A DNA stretch of 64,000 bases from an uncultured Robinsoniella sp. (lineage in GTDB: Bacteria > Bacillota > Clostridia > Lachnospirales > Lachnospiraceae). The stretch lies in the NCBI GenBank assembly GCA_900539655.1, contig UQCR01000004.1:62001-126000 (forward strand), read 5' to 3'. This document shows, piece after piece, positions 44,519 through 53,569 of this stretch. Position numbers and translations under genes: made by a program. The notes under the pieces are model-generated. The model did no database searches, had not been told where the DNA came from, and worked only from the letters and a program-made list of their open reading frames with translations. Each line of letters begins with the position of its first letter. The stretch's first letter is position 1.

Positions 44519-45354
44519 AGTTCATTCACCAACTCATCTACACTTAAAATGCCTTCCGGCAGATCTGCACCTGCTTTTCTTAATTCATGCGCCAAAAGAG
44601 TCACCTGGGGCACATCCAGGCGATATTTCTTAAGAGTTTCCACCTGGGAAAAGATCTCTCTGGGAGTTCCCTGCATTACAACTCTGCCCTCATCCATCAC
44701 GATTACCTTATCAGCATAAATAACCTCTTCCATATAGTGGGTAATGAGGATTACCGTCACCTCTTCAACCTGATTTAATGCCCGTACGGTACGGATTACT
44801 TCTTTTCTTCCGGTTGGATCTAACATGGCAGTAGGTTCATCCAGGACAATACACTTTGGATGCATCGCTACCACACCTGCAATTGCGACACGCTGTTTTT
44901 GTCCGCCCGAGAGCTTGTTCGGAGATGCTTCCCGATATTCCCACATTCCTACCGCTTTCAAACTTTCCTCAACCCGTTCCCAGATTTCTTTGGATTCCAC
45001 ACCCATATTTTCCGGACCAAATCCTACATCTTCTTCCACTACCGTTCCGATAATCTGATTATCAGGGTTCTGGAATACCATCCCCGCCGTCTGACGGATC
45101 TCCCATACCTTATTATCATCCCGGGTATCCATTCCATCTACATACAGTGTCCCTTCTGTGGGTATCAGGATTGCATTCAAATGCTTCGCCAGGGTAGATT
45201 TTCCGGAACCATTATGTCCCAGTATTGCAATAAAATCCCCTTTTTTCACATCCAGATCCACATGGTCAACTGCTCTTTGGGTAGATTCCACATTGCCGTC
45301 TTCACCATATTTTAAATATTCATATACAAGCTTACTTGCTTTTATAATTCCCAT
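44509..45354 (-). CDS. ecfA1: Energy-coupling factor ATPase EcfA1
   Basis: The first ECF ATPase: Walker A GHNGSGKST, Q-loop VFQNPDNQIIG, signature LSGGQKQRVAIAG, Walker B CIVLDEPTAM, switch His LITHYMEE. The NPDNQ Q-loop is typical of EcfA1. It opens the ecf-truA operon. In many Firmicutes rplQ is directly upstream; here a DUF3788 gene on the other strand is. Confidence 0.96.
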   Translation of the reverse strand: MGIIKASKLVYEYLKYGEDGNVESTQRAVDHVDLDVKKGDFIAILGHNGSGKSTLAKHLNAILIPTEGTLYVDGMDTRDDNKVWEIRQTAGMVFQNPDNQIIGTVVEEDVGFGPENMGVESKEIWERVEESLKAVGMWEYREASPNKLSGGQKQRVAIAGVVAMHPKCIVLDEPTAMLDPTGRKEVIRTVRALNQVEEVTVILITHYMEEVIYADKVIVMDEGRVVMQGTPREIFSQVETLKKYRLDVPQVTLLAHELRKAGADLPEGILSVDELVNELCQ

Positions 45355-45563
45355 ATTGTCACCTGTTTTAGTTTCATTGTTAACAATTATAATCTTTGTA
45401 TATTGTATATGATTTGATCAATTTTTACAAGGACTTTCGGGGAGAGAATTTCTAAAATGATTCTGTAAACTTTCTAAAATAAAAAAGCACTGGATGAATA
45501 GCTGCACCATTCCTTCTATGGTATAATCGGTTTTTAACGTATTAAAAAAAGGAGGTATCACAT

Positions 45564-45980
45564 ATGGCCTGGGATACACTATATCCGAAAACCACCGTGC
45601 CAACATTTAACCAAATCGGCGCATATATTCAGAATCCCCTATGGAACAAGCTTCATGCCTGTTTAACTCAGAAATATGCCGCAATCCCCAAAATAGAATA
45701 CAGCTGCTGCTCCTTAAGGGGCTGGAATATAAAATATAAGAAAAAAGGGAAGACTTTATGTACAATCTACCCCCAGGAAGGCTGGTTTAAAATACTGGTT
45801 ATTGCCAGTGAACGCCAACAGGTTGAATTAGAATTTTTTATTCAAACCTGCTGCCCTAATATACAGAAAGCATATGAAAACACAAAGTTTTTTAATGGCG
45901 GAAAATGGCTGTTTCTGGATATTTCAGATAGTGAAATTCTAAAAGATTTGCTGGAACTCATACATTTTCGTACTCTTTAA
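45564..45980 (+). CDS. DUF3788 family protein
   Basis: A 138-residue soluble protein with the DUF3788 pattern: MAWDTLYPKTTVPT start, SLRGWNIKYKKKGKTLCTIYP and GKWLFLDI near the end. Members are small, widespread in gut Firmicutes and uncharacterised. AAAGGAGG precedes the ATG. It is a single gene between the ecf operon (divergent) and the LacI gene (convergent), with its own terminator. Confidence 0.85.
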   Translation: MAWDTLYPKTTVPTFNQIGAYIQNPLWNKLHACLTQKYAAIPKIEYSCCSLRGWNIKYKKKGKTLCTIYPQEGWFKILVIASERQQVELEFFIQTCCPNIQKAYENTKFFNGGKWLFLDISDSEILKDLLELIHFRTL

Positions 45981-46011
45981 ATGAAACATACATGAATGGG
46001 CAAAGATTTGA

Positions 46012-46047
46012 AAAGAGAGTGAATAAGCCATGATATCCACTCTCTTT
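46012..46047. terminator. Terminator after the DUF3788 gene
   Basis: AAAGAGAGTG (46012-46021) pairs with CACTCTCTTT (46038-46047). Confidence 0.8.
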
Positions 46048-46096
46048 CTATATCCATATTTACATTTATATCTCTATATTTTTATATGCTTTTATA

Positions 46097-46193
46097 GTTT
46101 ATTGATATATCTTATATTCTCTGAACCCGCCAGTCCGGCTAACCCAAGGATTTAACCTTTTTGTTTATTTATATATCTTATATCCTCTGAACC
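46097..46193. repeat. 31-bp direct repeat spanning the end of the LacI gene
   Basis: GTTTATTKATATATCTTATA plus TYCTCTGAACC occurs at 46097-46127 and 46163-46193 with two mismatches. The second copy covers the last codons and stop of the LacI gene; the first lies just beyond. It may be a duplication scar or two processing sites. Confidence 0.8.
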
Positions 46194-47206
46194 GATTTTC
46201 CTTCAATCAGTTCCCCCTCAAATACCCGTTGTCGTTCTCTCGCTCCATTTAAAATCACATCAAACAACATTTTAATCGTAGCTTCCGCCATCTCCTCTAC
46301 CGGCTGTCTAATGGTGGTAATGGACGGTTGATAATAGGCAGCCATCTCAAGGCCGTCAAATCCGGCTACGGAATAATGCTCCGGTACGCTTTTTCCGGCA
46401 TCAAAAATAGCCTTGCAGCATCCAATTGCAATACTGTCTGATATTCCAAAAATTGCAGTAAAATCCTTACCAGATTCCAGAAGTTCCTTCGTAACCGCAT
46501 AACCGTTTTCCATAGAATAGCTGTCCACGTCATCCTTCATGCGGGCAACATAAGATTCGTCGTATGCGATGCCATGTTCCTCTAATGCTCTTTTATAGCC
46601 TTCCAGCCTGAGTCTGCCGATACTCTCATCGTCCTCCCCGGAAGCTATGATGGCTATTTTGCGATGTCCCTGCTCAATCAGGTAACTAACCATCTTTTCA
46701 CTTTCCTTAACATCATCTACGTATACACTGGAATACTTCTCACTTCCGGATTGGTCTCGCAACCCTATTGTGCTAAGTACAAAAGGCACCGGAATCTGCT
46801 CCAGCTTCTCTCTGGAATGGGAAAAGTGGCCTCCCAGGAAGACTATTCCGTTCAGTCTTTTTTCCTTTTCCAGACGGATTGCAACGTCCACTTCATCCTG
46901 GTGATCATCCACATGCTGAAGCACAAACGTATATTTCTTCTCCTGTATTTCCTGTTCGAAGATTTTGATCATTTTGCTGAAAAACGGATTCGTAATTCCC
47001 TTAATTAATACTGCGATTGCTTTGGCATCTGCCCGCTTTAGATTCCTGGCACTGTTGTTTGGCACATAATTATAATCCTTAATAATTCCCATGATTTTCT
47101 GCTTTGTCTCTTCGTTAATATCCGGATGATTGTTCATCGCCCTGGATACTGTACTCACACCAACACCACATAATTTTGCTATATCTTTTATTGTAATAGT
47201 TTCCAT
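46178..47206 (-). CDS. LacI family transcriptional regulator
   Basis: A LacI-type helix-turn-helix (TIKDIAKLCGVGVSTVSRAM) with hinge NNSARNLKR is followed by a periplasmic-binding-protein-like effector domain with FGISDSIAIGCCKAI and SVAGFDGLEMAAYYQPSITT. The ATG at 47206 follows GAGGAAG. The nearest plausible target is malQ, which has a CG-centred LacI-type palindrome after its promoter (49345-49358), so a maltodextrin-responsive role is inferred. Confidence 0.93.
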   Translation of the reverse strand: METITIKDIAKLCGVGVSTVSRAMNNHPDINEETKQKIMGIIKDYNYVPNNSARNLKRADAKAIAVLIKGITNPFFSKMIKIFEQEIQEKKYTFVLQHVDDHQDEVDVAIRLEKEKRLNGIVFLGGHFSHSREKLEQIPVPFVLSTIGLRDQSGSEKYSSVYVDDVKESEKMVSYLIEQGHRKIAIIASGEDDESIGRLRLEGYKRALEEHGIAYDESYVARMKDDVDSYSMENGYAVTKELLESGKDFTAIFGISDSIAIGCCKAIFDAGKSVPEHYSVAGFDGLEMAAYYQPSITTIRQPVEEMAEATIKMLFDVILNGARERQRVFEGELIEGKSVQRI

Positions 47207-47290
47207 TGATCTTCCTCTTCCCGATATCTGATAGTAAAAGTATATCAACTGATGAATAAAAATTCAAGGAAAATTAGACATAATGCAATA

Positions 47291-47528
47291 CTATCCTCTG
47301 CTTCGGTACTCCTTTGGGGACATTTGCGCATACTTTTTGAACTGAACCGTAAAATACTTATAATCACTATACCCAACCTGTTCCGCAATTTCATACACCT
47401 TCTGATTCGTTGTTTTAAGGAGGTGTTTTGCTTCTTCCATGCGGATTTTCTGCAGATATTCCATATAGTTCTCTCCGTTTTCCTTCAAAGTGCCTGAACA
47501 TCAGCCGGATACTGCTATCCGCTCCTTG
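47291..47528 (-). pseudogene. Remnant of an AraC-type regulator
   Basis: The last 60 residues form the second AraC helix-turn-helix (YEIAEQVGYSDYKYFTVQFK, MSPKEYR). The preceding helix continues in another frame (SSIRLMFRHF, about 47528-47490) and joins by a frameshift near 47488; upstream there is a stop and no sensor domain. Only the C-terminal tail of a YesN/AraC-like protein is left. Confidence 0.7.
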
Positions 47529-47710
47529 TCACAGACAGTCCGCGGTATCCGCCTGCTTTTCTCTATGGATAAATTATAGCAAAGAACTATTTGAAGAAAT
47601 ATGGCAGAAACTTTCTATTTTATCCTGTTTATTTATGTTTTTTCCGGGTACTGTTTAAAAAGTTGGAAGTACCATAAAAGGCAGACATACGGTAACTAAC
47701 TTTTGCACAT

Positions 47711-47783
47711 AAAAAGCAGCATCTTATGGTTTATCCCCCTCTGCGAAAATGAGAATGGTATCATCCATAAAATACTGCTTTTT
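47711..47783. terminator. Terminator after malQ
   Basis: AAAAAGCAG...TTATGG (47711-47729) pairs with CCATAA...CTGCTTTTT (47765-47783); T-runs on both strands. The rest of 47529-47798 shows no gene. Confidence 0.7.
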
Positions 47784-47798
47784 ATCTACCCCGTGATC

Positions 47799-49283
47799 TT
47801 ACTCAGTTCTGCCGAATAAAACACAAAGTTTTCTGATTCTGCTGATCAACTGTTTATCAAAATCTTCTTCTGCTAATCGCCAGGTCCAGTTATCACCTAA
47901 CGTTGACGGTGTATTAATTCTGGCATCTGAATCCAGATAGAGGTAATCCTGAACCGGTATTACCGCAAGCATTGCCACACTGGATAGTGCCAGACGGATA
48001 AATTCCCACTGAATCTCTTCATCATTTCTGCCATATAGGTTCATATAATCTTTTGCCAGTTTCCGGTCTTCCTCAGCCATTTCATAATACCAGGTCCTGA
48101 GCGTCTGATTATCGTGGGTTCCGGTATAAACCACGCAATTCTTGTCATAATTGTGGGGCAGGTAATTGCTGGGCTCTCTGGAATCAAATGCAAACTCCAA
48201 CACTTTCATCCCCGGAAATCCGCTCTCTTCCACCATTTTCATAACACTTGGCGTCAAATAACCCAGATCTTCCGCAATCACCCGCATTTCCCCTAACTGC
48301 TTCCTTAATTGTACAAACAGATCCAGACCCGGTCCCTTTTTCCAGCATCCGTTTTCAGCTGTCTTATTACCATAAGGAATCGCATAGTATTCATCAAATC
48401 CCCGGAAATGGTCTACCCTTACAATGTCATAAAGGCGGAAACACCGTTCCATACGTTTTGCCCACCATACATACCCTGTTTCTTTGTGGTATTCCCATTT
48501 ATAGAGAGGGTTTCCCCACAATTGACCTGTTGCTGAAAATCCATCCGGTGGGCAGCCAGCTACATCAATCGGCATATTTTCTTCATCAAACTGGAACAAA
48601 TCCGGACGTGCCCAGGTATCTGCACTGTCAAATGCCACATAAATGGGGATATCACCGATAATCTCCACTCCATTTTGATTGGCATATTCCTTTAATGCAT
48701 ACCACTGTTCCTGAAACTTAAACTGCTGAAAACGGAAGAAATTCATTTCATCTGCATATTGAGTACGGTATTTTTCCATTGCTTCCGGTTCACGAAGCCG
48801 GATATCCTCATCCCAATGATCCCAGCTGACACCGTTAAAATGATTTTTTACCGCCATATAGAGACAGTAATCATCCAGCCATTCCTTATTTTCCTCCAGG
48901 AATTTTTCATAATCGGGATCGCCCTCTAATTTACATCGTTTATAAGCCTTCTGTAAAATTAAAAATCTGGATTCATAAATCTTTCCATAATCTATATGTC
49001 TTTTATTTGTACCAAAGTCAAATGACTTACATTCTTTTTCACTTAACAGACCTTCTTCTACCAGCCGGTCCAGATCAATAAAATATGGATTCCCTGCATA
49101 GGTGGAAAATGACTGGTAAGGGGAATCCCCATATCCCGTAGGACCAAGAGGAAGAATCTGCCAGAATCTCTGACCTGCCGCCTTTAAAATATCTACAAAA
49201 TCATATGCGCTTTTTGAAAATGTGCCAATCCCATACTTGGATGGGAGGCTGGCTATGGGTAATAACATTCCACTGGATCTCAT
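47799..49283 (-). CDS. malQ: 4-alpha-glucanotransferase (amylomaltase)
   Basis: A GH77 enzyme that transfers maltodextrin segments between acceptors. The catalytic nucleophile region RVDHFRGFDEYYAIP, acid/base AEDLG and HDNQT are visible, and the N-terminal RSSGMLLPIASLPSKYGIG is characteristic. Length 494 is normal. It is a single-gene unit with its own promoter, a LacI-type operator and a terminator, acting in cytoplasmic glycogen/maltodextrin metabolism. Confidence 0.97.
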   Translation of the reverse strand: MRSSGMLLPIASLPSKYGIGTFSKSAYDFVDILKAAGQRFWQILPLGPTGYGDSPYQSFSTYAGNPYFIDLDRLVEEGLLSEKECKSFDFGTNKRHIDYGKIYESRFLILQKAYKRCKLEGDPDYEKFLEENKEWLDDYCLYMAVKNHFNGVSWDHWDEDIRLREPEAMEKYRTQYADEMNFFRFQQFKFQEQWYALKEYANQNGVEIIGDIPIYVAFDSADTWARPDLFQFDEENMPIDVAGCPPDGFSATGQLWGNPLYKWEYHKETGYVWWAKRMERCFRLYDIVRVDHFRGFDEYYAIPYGNKTAENGCWKKGPGLDLFVQLRKQLGEMRVIAEDLGYLTPSVMKMVEESGFPGMKVLEFAFDSREPSNYLPHNYDKNCVVYTGTHDNQTLRTWYYEMAEEDRKLAKDYMNLYGRNDEEIQWEFIRLALSSVAMLAVIPVQDYLYLDSDARINTPSTLGDNWTWRLAEEDFDKQLISRIRKLCVLFGRTE

Positions 49284-49344
49284 TTATATGGTGCCTCCTT
49301 TAATCTTCTCTGTTTCATCTGTAAACCTGTTCCTGTTCAGGTTC

Positions 49345-49358
49345 CGGTAACGTTATCG
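49345..49358. promoter_or_regulatory. LacI-type operator upstream of malQ
   Basis: CGGTAACGTTATCG is a near-perfect CG-centred palindrome typical of LacI-family sites. It lies about 17-30 bp downstream of the expected malQ transcription start, a road-block position. Confidence 0.6.
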
Positions 49359-49381
49359 GTACCGTTTCCAATACTGTATTT

Positions 49382-49410
49382 ATCATAGCACAGATATACC
49401 GGTCTGGCAA
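49382..49410 (-). promoter_or_regulatory. malQ promoter
   Basis: Minus strand TTGCCA (49405-49410), 17 bp, TATGAT (49382-49387). Confidence 0.65.
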
Positions 49411-49513
49411 CTGCATTTCTCCTGTTTTTCTGCATTTTGGAAAAACGCATAAGTTACCTCCCTATATTCTGTGCACATTTACGGTTACTATTAAATTTAT
49501 TAATATTTACATG

Positions 49514-50443
49514 CTAAAGTTTACGTCTGTTCACTGCAATGATCCCGGCACTGACAAGAATCAATGCCCCAAGGTTTCGAAGGGTAAATGCATTTTCCTG
49601 TAAGAATACTGCTGATAGGAACACTCCAAATACCGGAATCATAAATCCATAAATTGCTACCTTTCCCACCGGGTTATACTTCAGCAGAATCGTCCATATG
49701 GAAAATGCAGCGGACGAAATAAACGCCATATATAAAAGCAATATAATCCCTGTTGCAGAGAAGCCGCTTACAATTTTCCCACCGCTTATAATGCCTATCC
49801 CCATAAGCAGGGCGCCGCCAAACAACAACTGCAGGGCGGTAATCAAAATGGGGTCTTCATTTTGTGCAAGCCTCTTGGACCACAGGGAAGCCACAGAATA
49901 TGCCAGCGCCGAAATCAGCAAAAACCCTTCTCCCTGGAATGAAAAGGATGCATCCCATCCGCTCAGGGAAAAATTTGTGAGCATTACCCCTCCAAATCCA
50001 AGAAGGCATCCCACGCATTTCTGTATATTTAATTTTTCACTTTTCATTAAAAAATGAGCCAGCAAAATAGTAAAAAAGGAATTGGATGCGCTGATAATCG
50101 ATCCCTTTACACCAGTGGTATTAGCAACACCGATATAGAAAAATATATACTGAATCGTGGTCTGAACCACACCCAATCCTAATATTCCCGGAACCATCTT
50201 TCTACCAGGAACCGGAAATTTTTTCTTCAAAATCCAAACAAAAATAAACGTCATAACTCCTGCAAGGAAAAAACGATATCCTGCAAATAATATTTTTGAT
50301 CCAATATCCCCATCTGCTATCCGGAAGATTTCATATCCCGATTTCACACAGGGATACGCACTTCCCCATAATGCTGTACTGATTACGGCTAGAAGTCCTA
50401 CAAGCCAGGGATTTGTCAGATAATGACCCGCTTCTTTTTTCAT
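49514..50443 (-). CDS. EamA/DMT family transporter
   Basis: Ten hydrophobic segments in two EamA repeats (about 10-140 and 155-300), typical of drug/metabolite exporters such as RhaT/YdcZ relatives. Motifs include LWGSAYPCVKSGYEI at the start of repeat one and FGGVMLTN. GGAGAG lies 4 nt before the ATG at 50443. The substrate is unknown. It lies downstream of the iron alcohol dehydrogenase behind a terminator. Confidence 0.9.
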   Translation of the reverse strand: MKKEAGHYLTNPWLVGLLAVISTALWGSAYPCVKSGYEIFRIADGDIGSKILFAGYRFFLAGVMTFIFVWILKKKFPVPGRKMVPGILGLGVVQTTIQYIFFYIGVANTTGVKGSIISASNSFFTILLAHFLMKSEKLNIQKCVGCLLGFGGVMLTNFSLSGWDASFSFQGEGFLLISALAYSVASLWSKRLAQNEDPILITALQLLFGGALLMGIGIISGGKIVSGFSATGIILLLYMAFISSAAFSIWTILLKYNPVGKVAIYGFMIPVFGVFLSAVFLQENAFTLRNLGALILVSAGIIAVNRRKL

Positions 50444-50460
50444 ATTCTCTCCAAAAAACA

Positions 50461-50504
50461 GAGCCAGACACAATCGCATGTCTGAAAATGCTCTTGTCCG
50501 GCCC
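50461..50504 (-). terminator. Terminator of the iron alcohol dehydrogenase gene
   Basis: GCCAGACA (50463-50470) pairs with TGTCCGGC (50495-50502), with an inner GCAT/ATGC pair. On the minus strand it is followed by CTGTTTTTTGG, which also carries the ribosome-binding site of the EamA gene. Confidence 0.7.
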
Positions 50505-50533
50505 TATTTTGTATCTATTAATTGATCTATTTA

Positions 50534-51688
50534 TTAATTTACATCCCAGAGACGTTCGTAGATATCCATAATATCATCTTTGGTTGGAACTCTTGGATTA
50601 GTTGGTGTACAGGCATCTGCCAAAGCTGCATCAGCCATAGCCGGAATTGCTGCAAAATATTCTTCCTTTGTACATTTTCCGGTCTGTGCAATACAAAGCG
50701 GAATATCCATCTCTCTTAACATAAACTGAACCCATGCAACCAATGCTCTGATAGTAGTGATTGTATTAAAGTTCTGAAGTCCAAGGATTCTTGCAATAGT
50801 CACATATTTTTTAACCTGCTTCGGGTATTCCTTCTGGCTTCTGCTGTGTTTGCTTATGTAACTGTTGTACTGAATGATGAATGGCAGCAGCATAGCATTG
50901 GCACGTCCATGAGGAATATGGAATCTGGCCCCCAGCTGATGAGCCATGCTGTGATTAATTCCAAGTGAAGCGGAATTAAATGCAAGCCCTGCAAGGCAAG
51001 AAGCAATATGCATTTTCTTTCTCGCATGTGTGTCGCTTCCATCCAGATAAGCACGTAATAAGAAACTGCCGCAGATCTCAATAGCTTTTTCAGATAAGGC
51101 TGCTGCAAATTCCTGATTCTCGGTGCTAACATAAGCTTCCAGTGCATGGGTAAATACATCCATTCCTGTATCAGCCGTAATTGCTGGAGGAACACTTCTG
51201 GTAAGTTCTGCATCTAAAATTGCTTCTGTTGGAAGCAGGCTTTCGGAAACCAGCGGATATTTAATCTGCTCTACCGGGTCGGAAATTACGGAAAAAGAAG
51301 TTACTTCAGAGCCTGTACCGCTTGTAGTCGGAATAGCAATTAAAGCCATCTCATTTTGTGCACCTAATTTGGTCGCAAATTCCCGCATCCCTTTGGCAGA
51401 ATCAATTGCTGAACCACCGCCTACCGCTACGATTGCTTCCGGCTGATATTCAAGAAGTGCTTTAACACCCAGAACAACCTTTTCAATCGGAGGATCCGGC
51501 ACTACATCCTTATAGATGGAATATTCTTTCCCACTTTTGTCCAAACGTCTTGTCACCAGTTCGATCATCCCGCTCTGGACTACAAATGGATCTGTTATAA
51601 TCATTATCTTCTGATATGGAATATCTGCTAAACGGTCTAAGGCATTGTCACCGAAATAAATCTTCGTCTTAATATCAAAACTATTCAT
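50534..51688 (-). CDS. Iron-containing alcohol dehydrogenase (PduQ/EutG-like)
   Basis: A group III Fe-ADH of 384 residues. The NAD-binding GGGSAIDSAKGM, IPTTSGTGSEVT and the metal ligands in MDVFTHALEAYVS and GINHSMAHQLGARFHIPHG are present. It resembles the ADH half of AdhE and the 1-propanol/butanol dehydrogenases. It likely reoxidises NADH by reducing aldehydes during fermentation. A promoter with an adjacent Rex-type operator is at 51722-51769, the same layout as at adhE. Confidence 0.94.
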   Translation of the reverse strand: MNSFDIKTKIYFGDNALDRLADIPYQKIMIITDPFVVQSGMIELVTRRLDKSGKEYSIYKDVVPDPPIEKVVLGVKALLEYQPEAIVAVGGGSAIDSAKGMREFATKLGAQNEMALIAIPTTSGTGSEVTSFSVISDPVEQIKYPLVSESLLPTEAILDAELTRSVPPAITADTGMDVFTHALEAYVSTENQEFAAALSEKAIEICGSFLLRAYLDGSDTHARKKMHIASCLAGLAFNSASLGINHSMAHQLGARFHIPHGRANAMLLPFIIQYNSYISKHSRSQKEYPKQVKKYVTIARILGLQNFNTITTIRALVAWVQFMLREMDIPLCIAQTGKCTKEEYFAAIPAMADAALADACTPTNPRVPTKDDIMDIYERLWDVN

Positions 51689-51721
51689 GATTTCCGTCCC
51701 TTCTTTATCATTGTTTTTGTA

Positions 51722-51739
51722 TTGTTAACATATTAACAT
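51722..51739. promoter_or_regulatory. Rex-type operator at the iron ADH gene
   Basis: TTGTTAA-CATA-TTAACAT matches the clostridial Rex consensus TTGTTAA-N4-TTAACAA with one mismatch. It abuts the -10 element, so NAD-bound Rex would block transcription. Confidence 0.75.
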
Positions 51740-51740
51740 T

Positions 51741-51769
51741 AATATACCACATTTATTTGGGATTCGCAA
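51741..51769 (-). promoter_or_regulatory. Iron ADH promoter
   Basis: Minus strand TTGCGA (51764-51769), 17 bp, TATATT (51741-51746). Confidence 0.6.
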
Positions 51770-51861
51770 GTTATAATCCTAGAAAACAACAAAAATCAAC
51801 ACCAAAATATACCTAATACAAAACTGTAAAGTAGTTTCCATCCGCTTTGACCAACGTAAAA

Positions 51862-51880
51862 AAGAACCATGCCGGTTCTT
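51862..51880. terminator. Terminator after the ParA/H1-like operon
   Basis: AAGAACC (51862-51868) pairs with GGTTCTT (51874-51880); a T-run follows on the minus strand. Confidence 0.75.
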
Positions 51881-51907
51881 CTTTACATTCTAATAATATC
51901 CTGTCTT

Positions 51908-52579
51908 TTATAATAAGTAAGTGGGCATCTTATCTTTAATTCCAACATAATTTTTGGGTACACTGTTTACCGGTTCTTCCACGATAGTTTCTTCCACTTC
52001 TTTTATTTCCTCAATCGTTTCCTTTTTGGCCCGTGCCGGCGCCTTTGTTTTTGCCGGTGCTTTTTTCGCAGGTACTGCTTTCGTTGTTGTCTTGGCCGTT
52101 GTCTTTCTGGCTGATGTTTTTTTCGGAGTTTCTTCCTTTACTTTAGCTTCCTCCTCCGTCTTTACTGCTTCCACTTTAGTCTTTACTGCTTCTTCTTCTG
52201 CCTTTACTGCTTCCACTTTAGTCTTTGCCACTTCTTCTTCTGCCTTTACTGCTTCCACTTTAGTCTTTACCGCTTCTTCTGTCTTTACTGCCTCAGCTTT
52301 CTTCTTTGCCGGGGTTGCCTTTGCTGCCGTTTTTCTTCTGGTTGTTTTTTTTACCGGTTTTTCAACAGCCGCCGTTTCTGCCTTAACTTCAGAATTAACG
52401 GCCTCCACTGATTCCACTGATACGTCTTTCGAACTTTGGTCATCTGCCGGAATCACAGCAGTCTCTTTTACATCCTGTTTTTCTTCTGCCATACTTTTTT
52501 CCTCCACTTGACTTTCTGTTGCCTGTGTCATAAACTCTATATTTTTTTCCTTTTTGCTTCCTGATTTCGCTGCTCTCAT
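51908..52579 (-). CDS. Histone-H1-like Lys/Ala-rich disordered protein, ParA partner candidate
   Basis: About 223 residues, low complexity. An acidic N-terminal part is followed by basic PAKK/AxKxT segments (KKTTRRKTAAKATPAKKK; KTTTKAVPAKKAPAKTKAPA) around five EAVKAEEEAVKTKV-type charged helical repeats, and a conserved-looking tail SVPKNYVGIKDKMPTYLL. Such basic tails resemble bacterial H1-like DNA-binding proteins. GAGGAAG precedes the ATG at 52579, 10 bp after the ParA stop. It replaces the ParB expected next to a ParA. A role as DNA- or cargo-binding adaptor is inferred. Confidence 0.8.
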   Translation of the reverse strand: MRAAKSGSKKEKNIEFMTQATESQVEEKSMAEEKQDVKETAVIPADDQSSKDVSVESVEAVNSEVKAETAAVEKPVKKTTRRKTAAKATPAKKKAEAVKTEEAVKTKVEAVKAEEEVAKTKVEAVKAEEEAVKTKVEAVKTEEEAKVKEETPKKTSARKTTAKTTTKAVPAKKAPAKTKAPARAKKETIEEIKEVEETIVEEPVNSVPKNYVGIKDKMPTYLL

Positions 52580-52589
52580 GATGCTTCCT

Positions 52590-53381
52590 CTACCTACTGC
52601 CAATTTCTAATACCTCCTCTGCCAATGCTGTATATTCTTTAGCACTTCGGCTGCTCTTTTTATAAGCGACAACCGGTGCACTGTTATCCTGAGACCATTC
52701 AATAGAACTGTCCACTCTGATATAAGATTCAAATAAATGGATATCTTCCATCTCCTTCAAGGTTTCAAGCGTTTGTTTAAAATAATTCTTTCGGGTATCT
52801 ACTTTTGTAACTACAATTCCCATCAGTTTCAGTTCTGTGGAAATCTGTTTTACTTCGTTTAGAAAATCAAACATATTCGCCAGTCCGAACAGGCCCCAGG
52901 GACTTGCTTCAACCGGTATAATAACCTGATCTGATGCACAGAGAACGTTCATTACCCATCCCCCCAGCGTAGGAGGGGCATCAATCAGTATAAAATCATA
53001 GACTCCTGATGTCCGCACATTCTCAAGACATTTTTTCAAAATTAATTCTCTCTGCCATTTTGTAAACAGTTCATATTCTATGGAGCTCATCAGTGTGGAC
53101 GATGGAATCAGATCAAGATTTTCATACGATGTCGCAACAATATAATCACTTAAATCCTTCTGTGCCTTTATCGCCTGATAAAGATTCTTATTTCCTGTAG
53201 CAAATTCTAACACTTCATCTTCCGAAAAAAATGACAGTGACAAATTCAGCTGCATATCTGCATCGATCAATAGTACTTTTTTTCCCGCCATTGCCATTGC
53301 ACATCCTACATTTGAACAGGTAGTAGATTTACCACTTCCACCTTTATTATTCGTAAAACAAATAACTTTTGTTTCTTTCAT
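52590..53381 (-). CDS. ParA/MinD family ATPase (orphan, no ParB)
   Basis: A deviant Walker A ATPase: KGGSGKSTTCSNVG at residues 13-26, switch I IDADMQLNLSLS and switch II FILIDAPPTLGGWV. Length 263 fits small ParA proteins. Family members form dynamic DNA- or membrane-bound patterns to segregate plasmids, chromosomes or protein cargo. No ParB or parS-like repeat is visible; instead an H1-like protein is encoded 10 bp downstream. AGGTGC-type spacing precedes the ATG. Confidence 0.92.
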   Translation of the reverse strand: MKETKVICFTNNKGGSGKSTTCSNVGCAMAMAGKKVLLIDADMQLNLSLSFFSEDEVLEFATGNKNLYQAIKAQKDLSDYIVATSYENLDLIPSSTLMSSIEYELFTKWQRELILKKCLENVRTSGVYDFILIDAPPTLGGWVMNVLCASDQVIIPVEASPWGLFGLANMFDFLNEVKQISTELKLMGIVVTKVDTRKNYFKQTLETLKEMEDIHLFESYIRVDSSIEWSQDNSAPVVAYKKSSRSAKEYTALAEEVLEIGSR

Positions 53382-53525
53382 CAGGCACCTCGCTTTATAT
53401 CATAGATATTTCTTATATAATTTTGATTATACGAGGTTTTATGACTTATTTCAACTTATAATTTTGGGAGCGTGTTTGAAAATTGGTTTGGAATATCTGT
53501 ACACACCATACCTCACAATAAAAAT

Positions 53526-53557
53526 CACCAGGTTCTGAGTTATCTCAAAACCTGGTG
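53526..53557 (-). terminator. Terminator after the MFS gene
   Basis: CACCAGGTT (53526-53534) pairs with AACCTGGTG (53549-53557); ATTTTTATT follows on the minus strand. Confidence 0.85.
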
Positions 53558-53569
53558 TCTGATATTACG

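Noticed and set aside
45375..45390. Rex site upstream of ecfA1
   Set aside because: TTGTTAACAA there lacks the 4-bp spacer of a Rex operator.
51954..52511. Plus-strand frame opposite the H1-like gene
   Set aside because: Its Ala/Val/Phe-rich low-complexity sequence is the antisense of Lys/Ala/Glu codons.
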